A stretch of 64,000 bases of DNA from Flammeovirgaceae bacterium UBA7330 (lineage in GTDB: Bacteria > Bacteroidota > Bacteroidia > Cytophagales > Cyclobacteriaceae). The DNA is taken from NCBI GenBank assembly GCA_002471275.1, contig DKPQ01000004.1, forward strand, positions 60,650 through 124,649, in the 5' to 3' direction. A program made the translations under genes and the position numbers. Below, in pieces: positions 9,472-18,980 of the stretch. The notes below the pieces were generated by a model that did not search any database, was not told where the DNA came from, and saw only the letters and a program-made list of their open reading frames with translations. Every line of letters starts with the position of its first letter. The first letter of the stretch is position 1.

Positions 9472-10605
9472 ATGAAATATTTGGCTATAAGTCTCTTCGT
9501 TTTGATATTAAGTTGCAATTCTTCAAAAAGAGATGGATATACTATTACCGGGCTTACCAGTGATTTACCAGATAGTACATGGCTCTTTCTAACTCAACTA
9601 GAATTCACCAAGGAAAAGCCTGATTTTGTTCCTAAAGCTATGGATAGTACAATGATAATTGACAATAAATTTCTCTTTCAGGGAAAGATTGACAACGAAT
9701 ACCAAATCATGGTACTACGACTTAAAAACTTCTCACAGTACAAATATTTGTGGGTGGAGAACAATCAAATGACGTTTGATGCAAGCAATTCTACATTTCG
9801 ATATGCGAAAATATCCGGATCGAAAATTCAGGATCAAGCAAGCGAACACTTTAATATATCGAACCCTTTCGAAGTTAAGCTTGACAGTATTGAGGTGGTA
9901 GCAGAAACTAAAGGGTTAATGGCAGAAACCAGAACAGAAGAAGAGGATAGTCTAAGGTCTGTTTTGTTTGAAGCATATCAGCAAATTGAAATAGCTCAAA
10001 GAGAAGCTGAAACAGTTTTCGTGAAGTCAAATCCAGACTATGAACTTAGCCCATTTATACTTTTATTCTTACAAAACTATATTTCAGAAGATATAGTAAA
10101 GGAATTGTATGAGGGGTTATCTGAAGATGTAAAACAGAATGTATTTTCAGCCGTTGTAAAGGACCATATCATTAACTCCTTAAAATTAGAAATAGGGCAA
10201 AAAGCACCAAACATTACACTCCCTGACGTTCAGGGGAATGAACTTTCACTATCTGATTTTGCTGGTAAATATGTGCTTATTGATTTCTGGTCTTCAACCT
10301 GTGGTCCTTGTAGGTTGGAAAATAAAAACCTTCTCAAAGCATACGAAGAGTATGGAGAAAGAGGCTTTGAGATTTTTAGTGTTTCACTAGACACTGAAGC
10401 GTCAAAATGGAAGGCTGCAATGGAAAAAGACCAAATGATATGGTCTTCTGTTTCTGACCTACAAGGAAGGAATGGTAAGTATCCTGTTATGTATGATATT
10501 AGTTCGATACCCACGAACTACTTATTGGATCCACAGGGAGAAATAATTGATAAATACATAAGAGGGAACGATTTGATTGAAAAGCTCCAGTCTATATTTC
10601 CATGA
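9472..10605 (+). CDS. TlpA-like thioredoxin-fold lipoprotein
   Basis: A 377-aa lipoprotein: the signal sequence ends in the lipobox LILSC with Cys15 as the lipidation site. Residues about 20-120 look like the DUF4369 beta-rich domain common in Bacteroidota, followed by a helical linker. A TlpA/AhpC-TSA domain covers residues about 235-377, with the redox motif STCGPC at Cys277 and Cys280 and the cis-proline loop SSIPTNYLL. Such proteins reduce or exchange disulphides at the periplasmic face of the membrane. It is transcribed divergently from the frameshifted lipoprotein gene. It is one of four TlpA-like proteins within 8 kb. Confidence 0.88.
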   Translation: MKYLAISLFVLILSCNSSKRDGYTITGLTSDLPDSTWLFLTQLEFTKEKPDFVPKAMDSTMIIDNKFLFQGKIDNEYQIMVLRLKNFSQYKYLWVENNQMTFDASNSTFRYAKISGSKIQDQASEHFNISNPFEVKLDSIEVVAETKGLMAETRTEEEDSLRSVLFEAYQQIEIAQREAETVFVKSNPDYELSPFILLFLQNYISEDIVKELYEGLSEDVKQNVFSAVVKDHIINSLKLEIGQKAPNITLPDVQGNELSLSDFAGKYVLIDFWSSTCGPCRLENKNLLKAYEEYGERGFEIFSVSLDTEASKWKAAMEKDQMIWSSVSDLQGRNGKYPVMYDISSIPTNYLLDPQGEIIDKYIRGNDLIEKLQSIFP

Positions 10606-10638
10606 GTATCTTTTCAAAAATTCAAAGGCTATAGATAA

Positions 10639-11982
10639 TTAGTATAACATCACGCCTATTGATAAACCTGGCCAAATTCTGCTTTCATTTGTAGGACTCT
10701 TTGATACCTCAATGAAGTTGCCAAAATAGGTAGGCATGTAATTAAAAGATACACCAATAAATGGGTAAATACTATTCAATTTAGGAGGCAAGCGAAACCC
10801 TGTCTCTAAATGAAGAGCATATCTTAGATTGAGGATATTATCCGTATCCAAATTAGGATTAATATGACCAACTTCTCCTGAAATACTATAGTAGTTTTTC
10901 CTATTTTCGGGGCCTATGCCTTTGTAATAAGAGATTATTCCTGTCCGATAGGATAGTCCCCAAATCATGCCATTATTAGTTCCATAATTTCTGGAGTAAG
11001 CAACCTCATTGTAGGAATAGACGTGTCTTTTTGCTTCGGATACCCGTGAATTCAGAGGCTTCCCTGTATTGATACTGAAATTGGAAAGGAATAGATCTGA
11101 AACATAGATCCTCGGGTGGATGAAATATCCGAAATTCAATAATCCGTAGGCTGGCCCATCCGAGAAATTCCCAACCTTTTCATTCTTGAAGAAATTAATG
11201 AGTCCTACTTGTGTGCCTCCGACACGGTCACCGATATTGATCAATCCTACCTGAAGTCCACCCATATTCCCACAAATGTTGATCAAACCCAATTGCACAG
11301 CAGTGCCTGTTCCTTCAGCGGGGCCCTTAGGATTCCCGATTTCACCTGTATGATTAATAGCGGATAGCTGAAAACCAGAATGCCTTCCTCCGGAAGTATT
11401 AAAAAGAAGTGAAGCCTGGGTACCGGACATGGACTGTTTTGTCAGATTTACACCAAGTGCAATTTGAGCCCCACTGGTAAAAGAACCCACGCTATTTAGA
11501 ATCCCACCAATTTGAGCCCCAAGCAGATAATTCTTTGTGCTATTAAACCCTAAAGATATCTGACTTCCGATTGTGTTATATCCCACATAATTAAAGAGGC
11601 CAGATAGCTGAAAACCATGCAATTCAGGCGTAAACTCTATCCCTTCGATTTTCTCTTTCTCAACATCAGTTTTTCCAACCTGGCCATTACCTCCTATAAA
11701 ATTTGCTAAGCCGGAGATATGAATACCACTTGATGAATGTGTGTTAAATCCACCTAATCCATTCAATTCAAGATATCTGGTACTCCTGCCATAGCCAGTG
11801 AACAGATTAATGGAGATAAGGTTATAGTATTCTCCTGGATTGACACCATTTGTACTTAATCCGGGAACAATCCCAAGTTGAATAGCGCTGGTCTTATATG
11901 CAAGATTTGATTGCGTATATGCATAGGGACCTGTAATAAGAAGCAATGTGATGAGCCTTATAATAAGCCAAAACTTTTCCAT
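10639..11982 (-). CDS. Secreted surface protein with G-Q-N repeats (LA_2272-like)
   Basis: A 447-aa protein starting at the ATG at 11982, chosen because MEKFWLIIRLITLLLITGPY then gives a proper signal peptide; an ATG 33 bp upstream would add a charged leader. The centre (about residues 130-270) is a series of degenerate units with the pattern G-x-Q-x-G/S-L-x-x-N, for example GAQIALGVNLTKQ, GTQASLLFNTSG, GLQVGLINIGDR and GTQVGLINFFKN. This matches the repeat type annotated as LA_2272 surface repeats and suggests a beta-barrel or beta-solenoid at the outer membrane. The C-terminal part is aromatic and beta-rich and ends in PGLSIGVMLY, like an outer-membrane strand. The function is unknown. Confidence 0.75.
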   Translation of the reverse strand: MEKFWLIIRLITLLLITGPYAYTQSNLAYKTSAIQLGIVPGLSTNGVNPGEYYNLISINLFTGYGRSTRYLELNGLGGFNTHSSSGIHISGLANFIGGNGQVGKTDVEKEKIEGIEFTPELHGFQLSGLFNYVGYNTIGSQISLGFNSTKNYLLGAQIGGILNSVGSFTSGAQIALGVNLTKQSMSGTQASLLFNTSGGRHSGFQLSAINHTGEIGNPKGPAEGTGTAVQLGLINICGNMGGLQVGLINIGDRVGGTQVGLINFFKNEKVGNFSDGPAYGLLNFGYFIHPRIYVSDLFLSNFSINTGKPLNSRVSEAKRHVYSYNEVAYSRNYGTNNGMIWGLSYRTGIISYYKGIGPENRKNYYSISGEVGHINPNLDTDNILNLRYALHLETGFRLPPKLNSIYPFIGVSFNYMPTYFGNFIEVSKSPTNESRIWPGLSIGVMLY

Positions 11983-12109
11983 CTTACTAGTATCAAATGG
12001 AGAGACTACTTTCATCGACTAATACATAGTTTTGGGTATTCCAACACTCAGAATCTTCTAATCTTTGGATTAACAGAATTATTCATACACAAAATAATTA
12101 ATAAGCCGA

Positions 12110-13132
12110 CTACAGGTAGCTATCCAGGTCCCCCGGAAACTTACCATCCCATCTCTTCACCTCTATTCCATTTGGGTCAAATAATACATATGAAGGATAA
12201 ATCTGTGTGTGGATGGATTTGGCCGTAATTCCATATGGATCCCACAGGTTTGGCCAGATGATTTCCTGCTTTTTGTCCTTATGATTGTTATTAAAGGTTT
12301 CCAGGTTTGGGTCGTTCCAGGTTGACACGAAAAGCACTTTTTCGTTGACCTGGTTATATACCTCTCTCATTTTTGGTAATCCTTTGATACATGGGCCGCA
12401 CCAGCTTCCTGAGGTAGCGATCAGAAGATGCTTTTTTCCGTCCGGTCTGATTTCAATTTCATTTTCCAGACTGTCAAGCCCTCGTACTTTAATGAGTTTC
12501 TTTGCATCTGAGTCATAAAGTTGATCGAATGGCTCCTTCAGGTAAGATGAAAGGATATCAGTCGCCCAGTTGTAAATTCCTTGTTTTTGACTGAGGTCAT
12601 ACAGCTTCATTAGTTCGCTGGTCTTTGCCTGCACTTCCAGGTTTTGTTTGATGAGCTTGGCTTCCATGACCAGAGTAGGTTCTATCGGCTTATCAGGGGC
12701 CGGTCTGTAATCCAGTTGCAAATAGATGTTCCTGGCAGACTTAAATATTTGGTTGCATTCTTCCTGGAACTCGTCTTTACTTTCAAAAGTGACCTGAAAA
12801 TTTTCATCAATGGAGATCTTGATTGAACTGGTGGGTGATTCAACCCAAACTAAGGCTAACTCATGATTCTTCGAAACACTTTTTCTATGCGAGAGATAGA
12901 CAGCGTTTGGGTAATTTTCTAGTTCAATACTGGTAGTTCCTCCGACTGTCAGTTCATGATAGCCTGTCCCGCCATATTCAAGAATGATTAGTTTCTTGAA
13001 TTTGTTGTCGCTGCTCACTTCAATTGTAAATGCCGAAATTATGTTAGGTAAACAGAATATTAAGCAGAGAAATAATATGATTAAATGTGTTAGGCGATTA
13101 AACCTAACTGATAAGTTGATGATTGATTGCAT
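12110..13132 (-). CDS. TlpA-like thioredoxin-fold protein, periplasmic
   Basis: A 340-aa protein from the ATG at 13132; a start 27 bp upstream is possible but would lengthen the N-region of the signal sequence. The hydrophobic segment LTHLIILFLCLIFCLPNIIS directs export. Residues about 40-200 form an unassigned beta/helical region as in other TlpA-like proteins. The thioredoxin domain starts near residue 215, with SWCGPC at Cys245 and Cys248 if counted from this start, and IYPSYVLFDPNG as the cis-proline loop. The expected role is thiol-disulphide exchange in the periplasm. Transcribed on the minus strand together with the flanking genes. Confidence 0.83.
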   Translation of the reverse strand: MQSIINLSVRFNRLTHLIILFLCLIFCLPNIISAFTIEVSSDNKFKKLIILEYGGTGYHELTVGGTTSIELENYPNAVYLSHRKSVSKNHELALVWVESPTSSIKISIDENFQVTFESKDEFQEECNQIFKSARNIYLQLDYRPAPDKPIEPTLVMEAKLIKQNLEVQAKTSELMKLYDLSQKQGIYNWATDILSSYLKEPFDQLYDSDAKKLIKVRGLDSLENEIEIRPDGKKHLLIATSGSWCGPCIKGLPKMREVYNQVNEKVLFVSTWNDPNLETFNNNHKDKKQEIIWPNLWDPYGITAKSIHTQIYPSYVLFDPNGIEVKRWDGKFPGDLDSYL

Positions 13133-13225
13133 AACACTTAAAATTTTAAAATAACACACACTTGCTTTATAAATATAGTGAATCTTTTAAAGAAGAATTA
13201 AAATCACTTCAGGCCGTTAAATATT

Positions 13226-14083
13226 TCAATACTCAAACGGCCTGACCAACTCAAACTGAGGTGATGCATCAAAAAGTTGTTCCAAAATTGATACGTGAGA
13301 CGCACCATAGATGACAAGTATCTTGTCTCCTTCCTTGGGATTGGTTTTCAGGATGTTGTTGAAGATTCGCACATTTCGATTATACCATTTTAGTGAAAAG
13401 GAATCAGGACCATTGTGGTTACTGGTTTTCAATTCCACGAGGTAATGGCCCAAACTTCTTTTCAGGTTTATAGGATGGTTCATGATTTTGAGCTTTTCCA
13501 TTACGGTATGTTCAAAAAGTAATTTATTTTCAAATTCATACCATGAGCTATATTTCTTCCACCATTTGCTCGATTCCAATGTATCCAGGTAATACTTCTC
13601 ATCCCAGATATCATGCAGACCTTCATAGCTGGAATGTTCTCTCAGCCAGCTGTAACTATCCACTGCAAAAACTTTTGCTTGACTCTTTTGTGCGATTCTA
13701 AAACCAAGCTGCTGCTGTTCGGACATGCTCAAATCATGATCTCCAGAGACATATCTTTCGTACAGGCTATCAAGCTCCGGTTGCTTTTCAACAGGTATTT
13801 CAATACAAATGATGGTGGGATTGAATGCCGAAAACTTCTCAACAACCTCCATGATTTCGACTTGTCTTTCAGAGTTGCTCAGATCAATCATGTTTGCTGA
13901 ATCTACTTTGTATGAATCAGCATTCGGATAATTAAAATGCCAGGTGCCTATCAGCATGACCTGTACTGGTGTGTAATCCGTTAATAAGAATTCGTCAGCA
14001 AGTGGGATATATTCCTCGTTTGTCCTGTTGTCATTACAAGACATAAGGAAAATAACTATGATCAGTTTGAAGATCGGTTTCAT
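13226..14083 (-). CDS. DUF5694-type lipoprotein
   Basis: A 285-aa lipoprotein with the lipobox FLMSC. The mature part starts with PVQVMLIGTWHFNYPNAD and ends with ILVIYGASHVSILEQLF. A GTWHF motif near the start and a GASH motif near the end are the marks of the DUF5694 family, which is distantly reminiscent of the TraB/PrgY and ChaN-like folds, where such histidine motifs bind metal. Between them lies a helical part with many Trp and Tyr residues. No enzymatic activity is established for the family as far as I know. The gene is followed by two minus-strand genes with small gaps. Confidence 0.75.
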   Translation of the reverse strand: MKPIFKLIIVIFLMSCNDNRTNEEYIPLADEFLLTDYTPVQVMLIGTWHFNYPNADSYKVDSANMIDLSNSERQVEIMEVVEKFSAFNPTIICIEIPVEKQPELDSLYERYVSGDHDLSMSEQQQLGFRIAQKSQAKVFAVDSYSWLREHSSYEGLHDIWDEKYYLDTLESSKWWKKYSSWYEFENKLLFEHTVMEKLKIMNHPINLKRSLGHYLVELKTSNHNGPDSFSLKWYNRNVRIFNNILKTNPKEGDKILVIYGASHVSILEQLFDASPQFELVRPFEY

Positions 14084-14223
14084 AATTAAAGGTATGTAAT
14101 TGGACTTAAACCATTTAATTATAGTAATAACTAAGTAGTTAGTTAAAAAATTGTGTATTTATCACATAGCGGCTATATTTAAACTAAATTATTAGTTTAT
14201 TTCTGATTTATCATTCCTATAAC

Positions 14224-15657
14224 ATGAATCTGTTCAGGCTCCTCTTTCTATTCCTACCAATACTCACGATTGGTCAAACTAGTCAGGACCATATCCTGAA
14301 TAAGGGGACAGTAATCGTGGCTGGTCGAATTGAAAATGCATCACAAGGAACCATGACAATCATCTCATTGGAATTAATGGGTAGAGAAAGCCACCTGGTA
14401 AGGATAAACAAAGATGGAAGCTTCAAAGCCACTTTTAAAATACTTAGCCCGCATACAAACTACCTAAGCTATAACCGGAAACTGATTACCTTCTTCGCTG
14501 AAGCCGGAGATAGTCTATACATAGAGGCAGATGGACAAGATTTTAAGAATTCGGTTGAGTTCTCAGGTGATAAGGTGAAGACCAATCAGTGCGTCAGGTC
14601 ATTTTATCAAACCTTTGCGGAAACGCGTAACAGTGTTGACCTTTTCACAAAGAAATTGAAGGCTCCCCTTGAAGTATTTCTAAGCGCATTAAATGAGGTA
14701 TCCGCTTCAATGCCAATGAAGATTGATTCTATTCATCAAACATTCGGGGCAGAGGATATATCATTACAGTGGATGGAATCCTATGTGAAGTATAAAATCG
14801 CAGACGAAATGCTTGACTATGGAAGGTTTCATAAAGATGATTTACCCGATGACTATTATTCATTTGTTGATGAATACAAAGCAGAGTTAAATGACTTGAT
14901 TTGTCCCGAATTTTATGAATCTTATATGAACCACCTGTACGAGGGACATCGGTATAGGCTTCTTTCTGATCAATACCAGGAATATACAGACCTGGTTAAT
15001 CAGGGTAAAGTCAGCCAGGGATTAGGAAAATATTTTGAGATCGTAGATGAGAATGTCTATGACCAGATAGCTAAAGACCTGATACTTACAAGAATTTGTA
15101 ATGACTATATCATGGACAATTCTGAGTCAGTAGATTCCGTTTATTCAGAATTTAGAGATATTGTATCGGCAAGGGACTATCACTATTTCATCAGGAATCA
15201 GTTGATTGAAAAACGGCAGGGGAGTAAAAGGATCAAAACTATTGATGATTTGGCTAACCTGGATTTTATTGGTGATCTGTTTTCAGAGATACGAAAGAAA
15301 CACCCCAACAAGGTCCTATACATTGACCTGTGGGGTTCCTGGTGTACACCCTGTCTGAGAGAATTCCCACATTCCAAAGACCTGTACGCTTCTTTCAAAA
15401 ACAAGCCGATCGAGTTTGTCTACCTAGGTTGTAGGTCAGATAAGGAAAGCTGGCAGAAATTGATAGACCGGTTTGAATTGAAAGGCACCCACTACTTGTT
15501 GACTGAGGATCAATTCAACGTATTTACCGGGCAATTCAACTTGATCGGATTTCCACGATATATGATCATTGATCAGGATGGGGTTATCGTAGATGATGAC
15601 GCAGACCGACCAAGCCATGAGGGCTCGAGTGCCCAGCTACTAGGATTGATTGAGTGA
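14224..15657 (+). CDS. TlpA-like thioredoxin-fold protein, exported
   Basis: A 477-aa protein with a signal peptide (MNLFRLLFLFLPILTIGQTS). Residues about 25-125 resemble the DUF4369-like N-domain, a long helical middle part with many aromatic residues follows, and the TlpA domain occupies residues about 345-477. The redox motif is GSWCTPC with Cys374 and Cys377, and the cis-proline loop is NLIGFPRYMII. The CTPC rather than CGPC active site may shift the redox potential. It is followed 65 bp later by another TlpA-like gene of nearly the same size and layout, so the two are probably an old duplication. Confidence 0.86.
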   Translation: MNLFRLLFLFLPILTIGQTSQDHILNKGTVIVAGRIENASQGTMTIISLELMGRESHLVRINKDGSFKATFKILSPHTNYLSYNRKLITFFAEAGDSLYIEADGQDFKNSVEFSGDKVKTNQCVRSFYQTFAETRNSVDLFTKKLKAPLEVFLSALNEVSASMPMKIDSIHQTFGAEDISLQWMESYVKYKIADEMLDYGRFHKDDLPDDYYSFVDEYKAELNDLICPEFYESYMNHLYEGHRYRLLSDQYQEYTDLVNQGKVSQGLGKYFEIVDENVYDQIAKDLILTRICNDYIMDNSESVDSVYSEFRDIVSARDYHYFIRNQLIEKRQGSKRIKTIDDLANLDFIGDLFSEIRKKHPNKVLYIDLWGSWCTPCLREFPHSKDLYASFKNKPIEFVYLGCRSDKESWQKLIDRFELKGTHYLLTEDQFNVFTGQFNLIGFPRYMIIDQDGVIVDDDADRPSHEGSSAQLLGLIE

Positions 15658-15731
15658 TGTAGTCCGATAAATTAATGGGATCGGATAGTATGGTAGAACC
15701 TCTAAAGACTTCATACTAAAAAATGGAAAAT

Positions 15732-17183
15732 ATGAAAAAAGTGAGCTTGATATTAATTGGTGTTATATTCTTTTTCGAGTCATGCAAGAAGAAGGATATT
15801 AAAGAATATGCCCCTTTTTCTCCTTCAGTCGTTGCTGTTGATATCTTGAATGCCCCTAGAGACTCGGTCTTTCTGGTATCTAGGGCAAGTACTTTATTGC
15901 CAATTCAAACTGTAGAGTCAAAAGATATTGTTACCACTGAAAGTGGCAGATATTATTTGAAATTAGAGATAGACCGACCATTAAAAGGTCTTTTGGTTGT
16001 GAATAAACAATATTTTAATGTGATAATGTTGCCCAATGACACAACCTATATGACTTTAGATTTTGACAATGGATTACCAGATATCAAATTCCAAGGAAAG
16101 CATCAGGCAATCAACAATTATTTTCTTCAAAAGGAAAAGTACCTGGGCTACAGCGATCAAAGGCGTCCCTTCAATAACTTCGTGAATTCTAAATCAACTT
16201 ATAGTCTGTTAAAGAGAAAGATTGATTCCACAACTAATGTTGCGATCAAATTTTTGGCTGGTTATCAAAATAAATATAAGCTGCCTGCATGGTTTTATGA
16301 ATTGGAATACCATGAAATGTTGTACGGCGGAGTTGGTTTCAAAAATGCTATACCTGGTTACAATAAGAGGTTCAAAGTATTTGAGGATACACTGCCAGAT
16401 CAGTATTTCAAATATTTGGAAGGAATCAAGATCGATAACCGTGCGGCAGCATATTCTCCAGCCTATTTTCGATTTCTGAAAGGCTATTTTTTTCACAGTA
16501 TACCCAAAGAGTATGATGAATTATCTGGATTTCCTAGAGCAAGTTTCGTAAGGAGTCATATTCTGCAATTGTCTAAAAAAGAGCTTAGTGGATTGGTCAA
16601 GGAAGTATTCAACAAATCTCTTTTTAGTAGCCATGTAAAATACTACTCAGATTCCCTTGAAGTAGATTCCGTAGCAATGGCGTTTGAAATTGCAGATTAT
16701 TCCCACCTACTTGAAAATGCGGGATCAAAATCAAAAGAAAGGATGCAGGTACTTAATTTAGAACATGGAGATACGATTCCTAATTTTTATGTGACTAATG
16801 CAATTGACAGTGTTGTGTCGATAAGAGATTATAAGGACAAAACGGTATACATTAATTTCTGGGCTACCTGGTGCGGTCCATGTATCGCCAATGTTCCCTC
16901 CTTAAATCAGATGATCGCGGAATTTGAAAGTGATGAAAGAGTGGTCTTCTTGAACATCTGTCTGGAAAGTGAAAAAGAGAAATGGCCTGTAACAATTGCC
17001 AAGCACAAAATCCATGGAGAGCATCTATTTGCTGAAGGTAACTGGAATGCAAAGGTTAAATCTTATTTCAATATCACAGGGATTCCCCATTATGTAATAC
17101 TTGGTCAAGACAATATCCTCGAAGAAAATTTTGCTAATAGAGCACCAAAGGTGAAAAGTCAAATTGCCGAAATATTGAATTAG
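15732..17183 (+). CDS. TlpA-like thioredoxin-fold lipoprotein
   Basis: A 483-aa protein from the ATG at 15732; an ATG 9 bp upstream is equally possible. The signal sequence MKKVSLILIGVIFFFESC ends in a lipobox-like ESC, so the protein is likely membrane-anchored. The middle is helical and the C-terminal thioredoxin domain (about residues 345-483) carries ATWCGPC with Cys381 and Cys384 counted from this start, and the cis-proline motif ITGIPHYVI. It closely resembles the upstream 477-aa protein in layout. Its stop codon lies only 4 bp from the stop of the convergent recombinase gene, which marks the left edge of the defence island. Confidence 0.86.
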   Translation: MKKVSLILIGVIFFFESCKKKDIKEYAPFSPSVVAVDILNAPRDSVFLVSRASTLLPIQTVESKDIVTTESGRYYLKLEIDRPLKGLLVVNKQYFNVIMLPNDTTYMTLDFDNGLPDIKFQGKHQAINNYFLQKEKYLGYSDQRRPFNNFVNSKSTYSLLKRKIDSTTNVAIKFLAGYQNKYKLPAWFYELEYHEMLYGGVGFKNAIPGYNKRFKVFEDTLPDQYFKYLEGIKIDNRAAAYSPAYFRFLKGYFFHSIPKEYDELSGFPRASFVRSHILQLSKKELSGLVKEVFNKSLFSSHVKYYSDSLEVDSVAMAFEIADYSHLLENAGSKSKERMQVLNLEHGDTIPNFYVTNAIDSVVSIRDYKDKTVYINFWATWCGPCIANVPSLNQMIAEFESDERVVFLNICLESEKEKWPVTIAKHKIHGEHLFAEGNWNAKVKSYFNITGIPHYVILGQDNILEENFANRAPKVKSQIAEILN

Positions 17184-17187
17184 TTCA

Positions 17188-17820
17188 TCAAACTTTGTTT
17201 TTTGGATCTAGTTTCAAATCCTTCACCTTCTTTATCGTATTCGGCGAACACTTACACAACTTTTGAATTTCCCTTGAGGAGTAGCCTTTATCTATGTACC
17301 TCTGGATGTCTTGATGCTTGGCCAAAAATTTATCCTTCGATTCCTGAGTTCCGACTCGACGGCCGGTGGACAGACCCTTTAACTTTCGCGATCGTATCCC
17401 GGATTTGATTCGGTAACTCATTTGCTCACTTTCCAGACGAGCCAGGTCGGCCATGATGGTTACGATCAGTTTGGTAAAAATTTCATTTGAAGAATTTTCC
17501 TGGTTTATGGTGGTACCTATATTATGTATATAGATACAGATGCCCTTCTGTTTCAATTCTTCAATCAAGCCTAACACTTCATGAGTGTTCCTTCCCAATC
17601 TGGAGATCTCAGATACCATGATGCATTCAATATTATTATCGTTAACAAATTGAAGAGCCTTTTGAAGGATAGGTCTCTCAGAGATCCTTTTGGAAAATCC
17701 GGATAATTTTTCAGAGAAGGTCTTGACGATATCAAACCCGGATACCTTTTTCATATCATTTACCTGCCGAAGCGTCGATTGGTCTTTGGTGGATACCCTG
17801 GTATAAAGAATTGCCTTCAT
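17188..17820 (-). CDS. Serine recombinase of the resolvase/invertase family
   Basis: A 210-aa small serine recombinase. The catalytic domain begins MKAILYTRVSTKDQ with the nucleophile Ser10, followed by the conserved SEISRLGRN segment (near residues 70-78), with arginines placed as in the family, and the long helix around MADLARLESEQMSYRIKSG. The C-terminal 50 residues (YIDKGYSSREIQKLCKCSPN) form a helix-turn-helix that would bind the crossover site. The family inverts or resolves DNA segments. The gene converges with a TlpA-like gene and diverges from the first gene of the defence island, so it is a plausible mobility or phase-variation enzyme for that island. No crossover site was identified. 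Confidence 0.92.
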   Translation of the reverse strand: MKAILYTRVSTKDQSTLRQVNDMKKVSGFDIVKTFSEKLSGFSKRISERPILQKALQFVNDNNIECIMVSEISRLGRNTHEVLGLIEELKQKGICIYIHNIGTTINQENSSNEIFTKLIVTIMADLARLESEQMSYRIKSGIRSRKLKGLSTGRRVGTQESKDKFLAKHQDIQRYIDKGYSSREIQKLCKCSPNTIKKVKDLKLDPKNKV

Positions 17821-17928
17821 AACGTTACAATTTAAACACTAGTTAAATTAATAGCATATTATTGAAAAATTAAATGACATTACAGGTATTTTAAATTATA
17901 AATGGTAACAATGATTAAATAGTAACGA

Positions 17929-17950
17929 ATTTCTACTAAGTAATAGAAAT
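17929..17950. promoter_or_regulatory. Inverted repeat in the divergent promoter region
   Basis: ATTTCTA and TAGAAAT form a perfect 7-bp inverted repeat with an 8-base spacer in the very A+T-rich 158-bp gap between the recombinase gene and the first gene of the three-gene module. It ends 28 bp before the ATG at 17979. It could be an operator or a recombinase site; this is inference from position and symmetry. Confidence 0.3.
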
Positions 17951-17978
17951 ACTATATTGATCAGAGAAAAATAATCCT

Positions 17979-18974
17979 ATGAAAAAGTCAAGTCAACAGC
18001 AAGGAGGTAAGGAAATTAATGATGCGTTCTATTTCAAAGGAGATCCTTTGATAAGTAACTATAGATATTTCTATAAGCACAATGGTTTTTATCACGCTAT
18101 TGATTTGGACAAAGAATTTTCTTTTAACTGTTATGGAAATGTCGATGTATTTGATATTGAGCAGGGTGGTTTTGAGAGTTTAGAGAAATGGGCAAAATTC
18201 AAAATGACTAATGCAGGTGATAAAAAGATTTTTGTAGGTGAATTGATAAAATCCGAAAATCTAGTAGGGCGGTATTACCCCAGAATGTGGAGAGGTAGTT
18301 ATTTTAACTTGAATGCAGATGACTTAGGTGTTTCAAGAGATGTTGTATCAAAATCTAAACTTGCTGTTGAACTCCTTTTTGAAAGGTTAATAGAATTATT
18401 TAATTACGTTGAGCCTCAAAAATCTAATTTGGATGTTTTTGGATTTAAAATAAGAGAACTCATACTACTAAGTTGTATGGAGGTTGAATCCAGTTTTAAG
18501 GCCATTTTACGTGCCCATTCATATTTAAAAGAAGCTGACAGGTTATCAACTAAAGATTATATCAAGCTTCTTGATCCCTTGAAGCTTGATCATTATCAGG
18601 TACAATTGATTCATTACCCAGAAATTGGAATTGTCAATCCTTTCTCCTCATGGGATAAAAAGAAAGAATCTAAATCACTTCCTTGGTACTATGCCTACAA
18701 TATGACTAAGCACAACCGTGAGGAACATCTTCGTTATGCTAAACTGTCTCATGCTATAGAATCAGTTTGTGCAGCTGTTATATTGTTATGCTCACAATTT
18801 GGACCAAGGGTTATTCCTCAAGAGTTTTATTTAACAATGAATTTACCGAATCCTGATTGGTTTTATATACCATTAATAAAAACAAAGAAGAAATTAAATG
18901 AAAGAGGGAATCCAATTGGAATAGAACAAGATGTTGCAAATATTGAATGGTCTCAAATGATGTATAAATTTTAA
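17979..18974 (+). CDS. Unrecognised protein with HEPN-like helical C-terminal half
   Basis: A 331-aa soluble protein with no signal peptide. The N-terminal third is mixed and aromatic-rich. From about residue 135 it is strongly helical, with KIRELILLSCMEVESSFKAI followed by WYYAYNMTKHNREEHLRYAK and SHAIESVCAAVILLCSQFG. A polar Tyr-Asn/Lys-His-x-Arg segment followed by a long hydrophobic helix recalls HEPN-type RNase or toxin domains found in defence genes, but the canonical Rx4-6H motif is not clear-cut (KHNREEH). I treat this as a resemblance only. It is the first gene of a tight run with the next two (6-bp gap, then an 11-bp overlap), next to a recombinase and upstream of CBASS, so a defence role is inferred from context. 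Confidence 0.6.
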   Translation: MKKSSQQQGGKEINDAFYFKGDPLISNYRYFYKHNGFYHAIDLDKEFSFNCYGNVDVFDIEQGGFESLEKWAKFKMTNAGDKKIFVGELIKSENLVGRYYPRMWRGSYFNLNADDLGVSRDVVSKSKLAVELLFERLIELFNYVEPQKSNLDVFGFKIRELILLSCMEVESSFKAILRAHSYLKEADRLSTKDYIKLLDPLKLDHYQVQLIHYPEIGIVNPFSSWDKKKESKSLPWYYAYNMTKHNREEHLRYAKLSHAIESVCAAVILLCSQFGPRVIPQEFYLTMNLPNPDWFYIPLIKTKKKLNERGNPIGIEQDVANIEWSQMMYKF

Positions 18975-18980
18975 AAGAGT

